64,000 nt of DNA, taken from assembly GCF_001665395.1 (NCBI RefSeq), contig NZ_LZSG01000021.1, forward strand, positions 1-64,000. Reading direction: 5' to 3'. The position numbers and the translations under genes are program-made. Origin of the DNA: Mycobacterium sp. 1164966.3 (GTDB lineage Bacteria > Actinomycetota > Actinomycetes > Mycobacteriales > Mycobacteriaceae). The notes under the pieces are model-generated. The model made no database searches. It worked only from the letters and a program-made list of their open reading frames with translations, and had not been told where the DNA came from. How positions within the stretch are numbered: position 1 is the stretch's first letter; every line of letters starts with the position of its first letter. Shown in pieces: positions 40,298-48,752 of the stretch.

Positions 40298-41386
40298 ATG
40301 ACTGCACCCGCTCGACCCGTTCGTGTCTTCCAGGTGGCGACGGGCAACGTCGGTTCGGAGATGATCAAAAGGATCGCAGCCGAACCCGACCTCGAACTTG
40401 TTGGCGTGCACTGTTATTCGCCGGAGAAGATCGGACGCGATGTCGGTGAGCTGGTCGGCCTGGCTCCCAACGGGGTGAAGGCTACCGGCACCGTCGAGGA
40501 AATCCTCGCGGCTCGACCCGATGTCCTGACCTTTCACGGCGTGTTTCCCGACGAGGATCTCTACGTCAATGTCCTTGAGGCCGGGATCAATATCGTCACC
40601 ACCGCGGACTGGATCACCGGGTGGCACCGCGACAAGAACCACCCGCACCCGTCGGGCAAGCCAGTCACCCAGCTGCTGGCAGAGGCCTGCGAAAAGGGCG
40701 GTGCCACCTTCTACGGCACTGGGATGAATCCTGGCCTGAACCAGATCCTGGGCGTGGTGTGCTCTGCCGACGTCGCGGAGATCGAAAACATCACCACCAT
40801 CGAGTCCGTCGACGTGTCGTGCCACCACTCCAAAGAAACCTGGATCGAGGTCGGCTACGGCCAGCCCGTCGACGATCCGGAGATCCCGTCGAAGCTGGAG
40901 AAGTACACCCGGGTGTTCGCCGACAGCGTGCTGATGATGGCCGACTGCTTCGATCTGACACTCGACGAGGTCAAGTTCAGCTACGAGCTGGGTGCGTGCA
41001 CCAAGGACGTGGACCTGGGCTGGTACACACTGCCCAAGGGGTCACTGGGCGGCAACTACATCAAGTACCAGGGCATGGTGGACGGGGTTCCGCGAGTGGA
41101 GACGCACCTGGAATGGCAGATGACGCCGCACACCGATCCCAACTGGAACATCAAGGGCTGCTACATCACTCAGATCAAGGGCGACCCGTGCGTCTACAAC
41201 AAGCACATGATTTTTCCCAAGCCCGGCATCGACCTGTCGAATCCGGCCAACTTCGCGTCGATCGGCATGACGGTCACCGGGATGCCCGCGCTGCACGCGA
41301 TCAAGTCTGTCGTCGCCGCGCGCCCCGGCCTTATCACCAGCGCTGATTTGCCGTTGCGAGGGTTCGCCGGGCGCTTCAAGAAGTAA
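40298..41386 (+). CDS. DapB-like NAD(P)-dependent dehydrogenase
   Basis: A 362-residue protein with a Rossmann N-terminus (VRVFQVATGNVGSEMIKRIA) related to dihydrodipicolinate reductase and 2,4-diaminopentanoate dehydrogenase. Downstream segments (TFYGTGMNPGLNQILGVV) match a group common in mycobacteria next to oxygenases. It is not the true DapB, which is coded just downstream. It begins 6 bases after the Rieske gene and probably acts on the same pathway's product. Substrate unknown. Confidence 0.78.
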   Translation: MTAPARPVRVFQVATGNVGSEMIKRIAAEPDLELVGVHCYSPEKIGRDVGELVGLAPNGVKATGTVEEILAARPDVLTFHGVFPDEDLYVNVLEAGINIVTTADWITGWHRDKNHPHPSGKPVTQLLAEACEKGGATFYGTGMNPGLNQILGVVCSADVAEIENITTIESVDVSCHHSKETWIEVGYGQPVDDPEIPSKLEKYTRVFADSVLMMADCFDLTLDEVKFSYELGACTKDVDLGWYTLPKGSLGGNYIKYQGMVDGVPRVETHLEWQMTPHTDPNWNIKGCYITQIKGDPCVYNKHMIFPKPGIDLSNPANFASIGMTVTGMPALHAIKSVVAARPGLITSADLPLRGFAGRFKK

Positions 41387-41405
41387 GTGTGCGTCAACCA
41401 AGCTC

Positions 41406-41467
41406 CACGAGCGTCCGCAAAATGCCGTCACGGGCGGCGTGTCGGCGTACAAATGCGCGCGCTCGCG
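41406..41467 (+). repeat. 62-bp intergenic element upstream of dapB (copy A)
   Basis: This 62-base stretch beginning CACGAGCGTCCGC and ending CGCTCGCG aligns without gaps to 63067-63128 at 46 of 62 positions, with strongest identity in GGCGTGTC, GTACAAA and the ends. It is partly self-complementary at its ends (CGAGCG against CGCTCG). It lies 27 bases upstream of dapB; the other copy lies 43 bases upstream of dapA. It could be a terminator-like repeat or a shared control element. Confidence 0.6.
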
Positions 41468-41485
41468 CACGAAGCGGCGCAGTAG

Positions 41486-42677
<1,192 letters not shown>

Positions 42678-42678
<1 letters not shown>

Positions 42679-43130
42679 TGAGCAAGCTGCTGATCGTGCA
42701 CCACACGCCATCGCCGCACATGCAGGAGATGTTCGAGGCCGTGCTGGCGGGTGCGACCGATCCCGAGATCGAGGGGGTGGAGGTCATTCGGCGACCCGCC
42801 CTCACTGTTTCGCCCGTCGAGATGCTCGACGCCGACGGCTACGTGTTGGGCAGCCCGGCCAACCTGGGTTATCTCAGCGGGGCCATGAAGCACGCCTTCG
42901 ACTGCGCCTACTACCAGCTCCTCGACTCCACCCGCGGCCGGCCGTTCGGCGCCTATCTGCACGGCAACGAGGGCATCGAGGGAGCCGAGCGCGGCCTCGA
43001 CGGGATCACCGCGGGGCTCGGCTGGGTGAAGGCCGCAGAGACGGTCGTGGTGATGGGCAAGCCGAGTAGGGCCGATGTCGAGGCGTGCTGGAACCTGGGT
43101 GCGACGGTCGCCGCGCAGTTGATGGAGTGA
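42678..43130 (+). CDS. flavodoxin-like / NAD(P)H-dependent FMN reductase family protein
   Basis: A 150-residue flavodoxin-fold protein. SKLLIVHHTPSPHMQEM supplies the phosphate-binding loop region, and GSPANLGYLSGAMKHAFD is the characteristic second FMN segment of the NADPH-dependent FMN reductase group. GTG start shares one base with the upstream stop. It is the last gene of the dapB operon; 205 bases then separate it from arsR. Substrate unknown (Rv2771c by position). Confidence 0.82.
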
Positions 43131-43305
43131 CTGGTAACTACCGAGCGGATCCGTCATCGTGTGGACGGCGACGTGCACGATGCGTATCCCCGGCTTACGC
43201 AATTGAGTCCGAGCTCTCCAAAACGTATGCACGACTAGTGGCTGCGTTGGCACAAGAGGCGGAGCACAGGTCGCAAGAGACAGCAGGCCAACAGCCATGG
43301 GCTTG

Positions 43306-43329
43306 ATAGGCAAGTAACCACTTGCCTAT
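43306..43329. promoter_or_regulatory. perfect palindromic operator ahead of the ArsR gene
   Basis: ATAGGCAAGT (43306-43315) and ACTTGCCTAT (43320-43329) are exact complements separated by AACC, six bases before the ArsR start codon. A site of this shape next to an ArsR gene is almost certainly its own operator. The right arm contains TATAGT-like sequence at 43327-43332 that could be a -10 box, which the bound repressor would cover. Confidence 0.78.
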
Positions 43330-43335
43330 AGTCGG

Positions 43336-43623
43336 GTGGTGGGCGATGTGTTCAAAGCGCTCGCCGACCCGACCCGACGCGCGATTCTCGACGAATTGCA
43401 ACAGCACGACGGCCAGACATTGTTCGAGCTGTGCGGCAGGCTGAGCGCCAAGCACGGACTCAATTCGTCGCGGCAAGCGGTTTCACAGCACCTCGACGTG
43501 CTCGAAGCGGCGGGCCTGGTCAGGGTGCGCCGCGAGGGCCGCTACCGGTTCCACGACCTGGACACATCACCGCTGAGAGCCATCGTGCGACGGTGGCACA
43601 TCGACCGAGAAGGAGCGCCATGA
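43336..43623 (+). CDS. ArsR family repressor
   Basis: A 95-residue winged-helix regulator: VFKALADPTRRAILDELQQHDGQTLFELC, SRQAVSQHLDVLEAAGLVRVRREGRYRFHDLD. No metal-binding cysteine pair of the CxC type is visible, so the ligand is probably not a soft metal. Two adjacent GTG codons (43336 and 43339) can start it; the operator is right before them. It overlaps the VOC protein by ATGA. The pattern of ArsR plus glyoxalase-fold protein is a common small detoxification operon. Confidence 0.9.
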   Translation: MVGDVFKALADPTRRAILDELQQHDGQTLFELCGRLSAKHGLNSSRQAVSQHLDVLEAAGLVRVRREGRYRFHDLDTSPLRAIVRRWHIDREGAP

Positions 43624-44003
43624 GAATTAAGCTGACCAGCGTTTTCGTTGACGACCAGGATAAGGCGCTCAAGTTCTACACCGATGTTCTCGGCTTCGTG
43701 AAGAAGACCGAGGTGCCACTGGGAGAGTATCGATGGTTGACGGTGACCTCCCGAGAGGAACCTGATGGCGCCGAGTTGCTGTTGGAACCTGATGCCCATC
43801 CTGCGGTCCCACCGTATCGAGAAGCGTTGGCGGCCGACGGAATTCCCGTCGCATCCTTCCAAGTCGCCGATGTACACGCGGAATCCGACAGGCTCAAGGG
43901 GCGCGGCGTCGTATTCACTCAAGAGCCGGCCAAGATGGGCGAGGTGACTACCGCCGTGTTCGACGACACCTGTGGCAACCTGATCCAGATCGTCAGCGAG
44001 TAG
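43620..44003 (+). CDS. VOC/glyoxalase-fold protein
   Basis: A 127-residue vicinal-oxygen-chelate fold protein: MRIKLTSVFVDDQDKALKFYTDVLGF, then PDGAELLLEP, and VVFTQEPAKMG...FDDTCGNLIQIV. The C-terminal half carries the glutamate-type metal ligand region (DTCGNLIQI). Such proteins include glyoxalases, fosfomycin-resistance enzymes and dioxygenases; the substrate is unknown. It starts in the ATGA overlap with arsR and so is under the same palindromic operator. Confidence 0.88.
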   Translation: MRIKLTSVFVDDQDKALKFYTDVLGFVKKTEVPLGEYRWLTVTSREEPDGAELLLEPDAHPAVPPYREALAADGIPVASFQVADVHAESDRLKGRGVVFTQEPAKMGEVTTAVFDDTCGNLIQIVSE

Positions 44004-44007
44004 CGGA

Positions 44008-44841
44008 CTAGGTGTAGGACGGCTGGAACGCTTCGGCTGGCTGCGCCAGGGCCAGCGCTGAGCTGGTGCCGATGGGGCCGTGCCGGTCGAACAAAATCGC
44101 GCTTCCTGCGGCTATCCCGGCCGTGCCGTAGTGACTTTGGGCAGCCAGGCCGATGTATTCATCGTCCGGCAGCCGGCTCGCGGTGACTGTGTAGTCGGCG
44201 TTGATGTAGCGTAAACCCCCTGTGCCCCAATGTGTTAGCGAACTGGTGACGTCACCGACGAATGCCAGGCGAGTGAACGGCGTCAACGGAAACCCTTGCA
44301 CCATCGGGCGAAACACCCGCGTCCACGCGAACTTCTGGGAGTGGGATTGTTCCCATTCACCGGCGGCGATACCGGGACTGCCGTCCGTGGTGTTCCCATA
44401 CCCCCAGATGAGGAATGGCATGTCGGCGGGGAAACCCTCGGAGTTGGTTGGCAGCGGCGGCATCTCGACCGAGGCGGACCAAACCTGACCATCGGGATGC
44501 TCGCCTCGTCGCAGAAAGAGCGCACTGGCACGCGCGACGGTCTTTCCGCTTTGGACCAGAACACCGTCGACGAGCTTGATGCGCCGGCCTTCTCGCTGCA
44601 CGTAAGTCTGAATCTGTACCGGCTCCATCAAGGCCGGCCGCAACAGGTCGACGGTCAGCCGAGCCGGTTGCAAGTCGGGGTCGATGCCGGATTGCTCGAT
44701 TCCCCAGCCCAATAGACCGCCGACGATCTGGCCACCCATGCCGACGCCCCACGGGCCCCGCGTCATATCGCTCGGCAGATAAGAGTCGCCGTCGACAGCG
44801 AAGAACGCCTCGGGCATGATGGCGGAATCTTCGATCGTCAC
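44008..44841 (-). CDS. acyl-CoA thioesterase family protein (TesB-like hot-dog)
   Basis: A 277-residue double hot-dog protein. The N-terminal half has DMTRGPWGVGMGGQIVGGLLGWGIEQSG, typical of the TesB/4HBT_3 family, and RLTVDLLRPA follows. The C-terminal repeat contains DVTSSLTHWGTGGLRYINADYTV. It would release CoA from an acyl-CoA. GTG at 44841 is preferred because longer forms overlap the divergent ligase gene. It forms a head-to-head pair with the acyl-CoA ligase (31-base gap). Confidence 0.85.
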   Translation of the reverse strand: MTIEDSAIMPEAFFAVDGDSYLPSDMTRGPWGVGMGGQIVGGLLGWGIEQSGIDPDLQPARLTVDLLRPALMEPVQIQTYVQREGRRIKLVDGVLVQSGKTVARASALFLRRGEHPDGQVWSASVEMPPLPTNSEGFPADMPFLIWGYGNTTDGSPGIAAGEWEQSHSQKFAWTRVFRPMVQGFPLTPFTRLAFVGDVTSSLTHWGTGGLRYINADYTVTASRLPDDEYIGLAAQSHYGTAGIAAGSAILFDRHGPIGTSSALALAQPAEAFQPSYT

Positions 44842-44872
44842 CGCTACGACGATAGGGCACCAGTAGCGAGGT

Positions 44873-46426
44873 GTGGCCATGCCTTCGATTGCCTCTCTGA
44901 CCGAGATCTCGCGGAGCGGCAACCCGTTCCCGGTAACGGGTGTGTCCCGCGACGCCGACGGGATACCGCGCTACGATGTCGTCCCGGCGACGCTGCTGGA
45001 CATGCTCGCCGAGCAAGTTGACCACCGCCCGGACGACGAAGCCGTGGTCGAGCTCGGGGCGGGCCGGCTGACGTACCGACAGCTTTGGGACCGCGCGTCG
45101 CGGGTCGCCGGTGGCTTGCGCGCGAACGACCTGAAGCCGGGCGACCGGGTTGCGGTGCGCTACCCGGCGGGGCTGGATTGGGTGCTGGCGTTCTGGGGCA
45201 CGGTGATGGCCGGAGGCATTGCGGTGGCCGTCAATACGCGTTCCGCTCAACCGGAGGTCGACTTCGTTCTGTCCGACGCCGGTGCTCAGGTGGACCTGGC
45301 CGCAGACTCACCGCTGCCTGACGGCCAACCGTACATGACCGAAAATCTCACCCGCACCGACATAGCGGCGCTGTTCTACACGTCGGGCACCACCGGGCAC
45401 CCCAAGGGTGTGCCGACGACCCACGAGGCGTTCGTCACCAACACCGAGAACGCGGTGCGGTGCCTGCGACAGCCCAGGGATATCGGGGAGGCGCTGCGCA
45501 CCCTCATCTCGGTGCCGCTGTTTCACGTAACCGGTTGCAACTCACAGCTGTTGGCAGCAGCCCGGCTTGGCGGCGCGGCGGTGATCATGCCCACACTCAA
45601 CCTCGACGAGCTGATCAGCACGCTGAGCGCTGAGCGCATCTCGCTGATGGTGACCGTCCCGGCGATCTACTCGTTGCTGTTGCGCCACAAGGACTTCGCC
45701 GCGGCCGATGTCTCCGGGGTCCGCTGGGTCGGCTACGGCGGCGCGCCCATCGCACCGTCGCTGGTCCGTTCGGTCAAGGACGGGTTTCCGTATGCCACGG
45801 TTTTCAACGGGTACGGCATGACCGAGACCGCCTCGCTGATGACTGCGCTGCCCGACGAGGACGCCGTCGAGCATGCGGACTCCGTCGGATACGCCGTGCC
45901 GTCGGTGGATCTTGGCGTGATCCCGCTCGACGACGGATCCGGTGAATTGGTCGGCGAATTGGTGACGCGCGGAGCCAATGTCACCACCGGCTACTGGAAC
46001 CGGCCGGAGGCCACGTCGGCCACGATCGTCGACGGTTGGCTGCACACCGGAGACGTCGTCCGTGTGGACGACGCGGGCCGGGTACACATCGTCGACCGAC
46101 TCAAGGACATCATCAACCGTGGCGGGGAGAACGTCTCCAGCGTCGAAGTCGAAGCGGTGCTGCTGGCCGCTCCCAATGTCGCGGACGCCTGCGTGCTCGC
46201 GGTTCCCGACGAGGTGATGGGCGAGAAGGTGGGCGCGGTGCTGTTCGGCGGCACCGATCCGATCGACGTGCCGGCGGTGATTGAGCACTGCCGCGGGCAG
46301 CTCGCCGATTTCAAGGTGCCGCAGTACGTCACGGTGGTGGACGGCGCGTTGCCACGCAACGCCGGCGGCAAGTTGCTCAAGGGCAAGCTGCGCGAGCAGG
46401 TGCAGTGGGGTAAGCCCCTGCGCTGA
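44873..46426 (+). CDS. fatty acyl-CoA ligase (FadD-type adenylate-forming enzyme)
   Basis: A 517-residue ANL-family enzyme. The AMP-binding P-loop YTSGTTGHPKG, NGYGMTET, YWNRPEAT, GWLHTGDVV and the KDIINRGGENVSS hinge are present, along with the late lysine region NAGGKLLKGKLR. It activates a carboxylic acid as acyl-AMP then acyl-CoA. GTG 44873 or ATG 44879 are both possible. The head-to-head thioesterase suggests a paired activation and release function. Substrate unknown. Confidence 0.92.
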   Translation: MAMPSIASLTEISRSGNPFPVTGVSRDADGIPRYDVVPATLLDMLAEQVDHRPDDEAVVELGAGRLTYRQLWDRASRVAGGLRANDLKPGDRVAVRYPAGLDWVLAFWGTVMAGGIAVAVNTRSAQPEVDFVLSDAGAQVDLAADSPLPDGQPYMTENLTRTDIAALFYTSGTTGHPKGVPTTHEAFVTNTENAVRCLRQPRDIGEALRTLISVPLFHVTGCNSQLLAAARLGGAAVIMPTLNLDELISTLSAERISLMVTVPAIYSLLLRHKDFAAADVSGVRWVGYGGAPIAPSLVRSVKDGFPYATVFNGYGMTETASLMTALPDEDAVEHADSVGYAVPSVDLGVIPLDDGSGELVGELVTRGANVTTGYWNRPEATSATIVDGWLHTGDVVRVDDAGRVHIVDRLKDIINRGGENVSSVEVEAVLLAAPNVADACVLAVPDEVMGEKVGAVLFGGTDPIDVPAVIEHCRGQLADFKVPQYVTVVDGALPRNAGGKLLKGKLREQVQWGKPLR

Positions 46427-46699
46427 CCGCGCCGAGCCTGCCCGGGTTTCGTCGCCCTGGCCGCAGGTTCGATACGACCCGGCACCAGCGATACCAGTCC
46501 CGCGTGGATGGAAATGGCGGGCTTGCGTGTGTCGGCGGCCTACATGCACATCAAAATGTCGCGCTCGATACGACAGCGTTAACACTGCCAGCATCTGCAT
46601 TACGAATTTATGAACGAATTCTCACATGGGCGCCTTCGATTGGGGGTACGGATGACCTGTCTTCGTCAAAACCAAACGTCATACCGAGAGGAGCACTAG
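46427..46699 (+). promoter_or_regulatory. 273-base region upstream of the PE gene
   Basis: No gene is credible here. The last 110 bases are less GC-rich than the surroundings, with TTACGAATTTATGAACGAATTC at about 46598-46619 containing two ACGAATT units, and a strong ribosome site (GAGAGGAG, 46687-46694) before the PE start. It should hold the promoter of the PE-PPE unit. I cannot assign a -10/-35 pair with confidence. Confidence 0.4.
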
Positions 46700-47539
46700 A
46701 TGTCGTTTCTGACTGCACAGCCTGAGGAGCTGGCCGCTGCGGCCGGCAAGCTCGGTGTGATCGGCTCGGCCTTCGCCGCCCAGAATGCGGCCGCGGCAGC
46801 CCCGACCACCGGCGTCATTCCCGCCGCTGCGGACGAGGTGTCCATCTTGCAGGCTTCGCTATTCGCCGCGTACGGGACGCTCTACCAACAGGTCAGCGGC
46901 GACGCCACAGCGATGTACGACAGCTTCGTCAACACGCTGCAGACCAGCGCCGGGACATACGAGGCCACCGAGGCGGCGAACACCTCGGCGGCGGCTTCGC
47001 CGTTGTCATCGGTAGGTGCCGCGGCGGCCCCAGCCGCCGCAGCAGATCCGCCGGGACTCGATATCGCCGACATCGTGGACATCGGCGGCGGCAACTGGGC
47101 CTCGGCCGCGTCGAACTTCCTCGGTTTGGCAAACGGTGGCCTGCTGGTGCCGGCCGAGCAGGGCACCGGTACCGCCGGAGCGGCGTTGCTGGGTTTCGAC
47201 GGCGCGAGCGCGGAGTCGGCGGCGACGGCCGGTCTCGGCGAGGTGCCGGCCGCCGGCATGGGTCCCGCGTTTGCCGGCATGGGGGTGGCGTCGTCCGTCG
47301 GGGCGTTGTCGGCACCGGCGAGCTGGGCGGGATCGACCACATTGGTTTCCAGTACCGCGACGCCGAGCCCGGGCGTGTCACCGGGCGCGGGCTGGACGGC
47401 CGCTGCGCCGCCAGCCGCCTCGGCGACGCTGCTTCCGGGGATGCCGGGGTACGCCGCGGTCGGCCGCAACAGTGCCGGCTTCGGTGCGCCGCGCTACGGC
47501 GTCAAGCCCATCGTCATGCCGAAACCGGCGGCCGGCTGA
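46700..47539 (+). CDS. PE family protein with PPE-SVP-like C-terminal tail
   Basis: A 279-residue PE protein. The N-terminal PE domain (MSFLTAQPEELAAAAGKLGVIGSAFAAQNAAAAAPTTG... YGTLYQQV) forms helices that pair with a PPE partner for ESX secretion. The secretion motif YxxxD/E is visible around Y95 (YEATE). From about residue 193 the tail resembles that of the following PPE: SVGALSAPASW, then GMPGY and APRYGVKPIVMPKP. Corresponds by position to PE27. A GAGAGGAG ribosome site precedes it. Pair partner is the PPE gene 54 bases downstream. Confidence 0.9.
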   Translation: MSFLTAQPEELAAAAGKLGVIGSAFAAQNAAAAAPTTGVIPAAADEVSILQASLFAAYGTLYQQVSGDATAMYDSFVNTLQTSAGTYEATEAANTSAAASPLSSVGAAAAPAAAADPPGLDIADIVDIGGGNWASAASNFLGLANGGLLVPAEQGTGTAGAALLGFDGASAESAATAGLGEVPAAGMGPAFAGMGVASSVGALSAPASWAGSTTLVSSTATPSPGVSPGAGWTAAAPPAASATLLPGMPGYAAVGRNSAGFGAPRYGVKPIVMPKPAAG

Positions 47540-47593
47540 GCCCGCCCCGACGCGCTCAATCGACCGACTTCAACTCAAAGAAAAGAGACAGCA

Positions 47594-48736
47594 ATGGATT
47601 TCGGAGCATTACCCCCTGAGATCAACTCCGCACGCATGTATGCCGGCGCTGGTGCCGCACCGATGATGGCTGCCGCGGCGGCCTGGAACAACCTGGCCCT
47701 CGAGCTCAGCACGACGGCCAGCTCGTTCGAGTCGGTTATCACTCAGCTGACCGCCGAACTATGGATGGGTCCCGCGTCGTTGTCGATGGTCGCCGCGGCA
47801 CAGCCGTTCGTGGCCTGGTTCAACTACACCGCGGAAGCCACTGCGCTGGCGGGCTCGCAGGCTACGGCGTCGGCGGCCGCATTCGAAACGGCGTTCGCAA
47901 TGACGGTGCCGCCCGCCGAGGTGACTGCGAACAGGGTGCTGCTGGCACAGTTGGTGGCCACCAATGTGCTGGGGCAGAACACGCCGGCGATCGCGGCCAC
48001 CGAAGCCCTGTACGGCGAGATGTGGGCGCAAGACGCGCTGGCCATGTACGGCTATGCGGCGGCATCGGCGGTCGCTGGAAAGCTGATCCCGTTGACCACG
48101 CCGGCGCAACCGACCAACCCAGCCGGCATCGGCGGCCAAGCCGCCGCGGTCAGCCAGGCCGCGGCATCCAGTTCCGTCCAGCAAGTGGGTCTGAACAACC
48201 TGGTCGGCAACGTGCCCGACAGTGTCAGAAGCCTCGCCTCGCCGGTCACCGCGGCTGCCGCCGCGCCGGATCCCAGCGGGCTCGTGTCGGACACCATCAA
48301 CGGCGCAGTCAACACGGGCGCCTGGTTCACCACCGCTGGCATCGTCTCCGCGATATTCCTGAACCACACCCTGAATACGATGCCGGCAGCCGCGGCTGCC
48401 GCCGGGGCCATTCCGGGTGCCGCTTCGTTGGCAAATACCGTGGTGCCGGCAGGGCTCGGCGGCGCCCCGCTGATGGCAGCTGTGGGCACCGCGCCGTCGG
48501 TCGGTGGCCTTTCGGTGCCGGCGGCATGGTCCGCCGCCGTCCCGGCTACCTCGTCGACGACGGCCGGTGCCAGCGCGTTGGAGGGCAGCGGTTGGGCCGT
48601 GCCCGAGGAGGCAGAAGCGATCGCCGGAATGCCCGGCGCGCCGGGAATGGCGATAGCCTCCAAGGGCGCCGGTGCTTACGCTGGGCCGCGGTACGGGGTC
48701 AAGCCCGTCGTCATGCCCAAGCTGGTTGTCGTCTGA
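47594..48736 (+). CDS. PPE family protein, SVP subgroup (PPE44-like)
   Basis: A 380-residue PPE protein. The N-terminus [20 protein letters not shown] is the PPE hallmark; LWMGPAS is the WxG-type turn. The central region is alanine-rich helices. The C-terminus has the SVP motif GLSVPAAW and ends [20 protein letters not shown] proteins of this type dock with their PE partner and are exported by an ESX-5-type system to the cell surface. The ATG at 47594 follows a purine-rich stretch. 16 bases later begins the acyl-CoA carboxylase gene. Confidence 0.95.
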   Translation: MDFGALPPEINSARMYAGAGAAPMMAAAAAWNNLALELSTTASSFESVITQLTAELWMGPASLSMVAAAQPFVAWFNYTAEATALAGSQATASAAAFETAFAMTVPPAEVTANRVLLAQLVATNVLGQNTPAIAATEALYGEMWAQDALAMYGYAAASAVAGKLIPLTTPAQPTNPAGIGGQAAAVSQAAASSSVQQVGLNNLVGNVPDSVRSLASPVTAAAAAPDPSGLVSDTINGAVNTGAWFTTAGIVSAIFLNHTLNTMPAAAAAAGAIPGAASLANTVVPAGLGGAPLMAAVGTAPSVGGLSVPAAWSAAVPATSSTTAGASALEGSGWAVPEEAEAIAGMPGAPGMAIASKGAGAYAGPRYGVKPVVMPKLVVV

Positions 48737-48752
48737 TCTCCGAGGTGTGCCT

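Noticed and set aside
43085..43306. 73-codon frame between the flavodoxin-like gene and arsR
   Set aside because: It starts inside the upstream gene, ends at the ArsR operator, and has no conserved motif. The 205-base gap appears noncoding.
46504..46725. 73-codon frame upstream of the PE gene
   Set aside because: It runs into the PE start in another frame and has no ribosome site or family resemblance.
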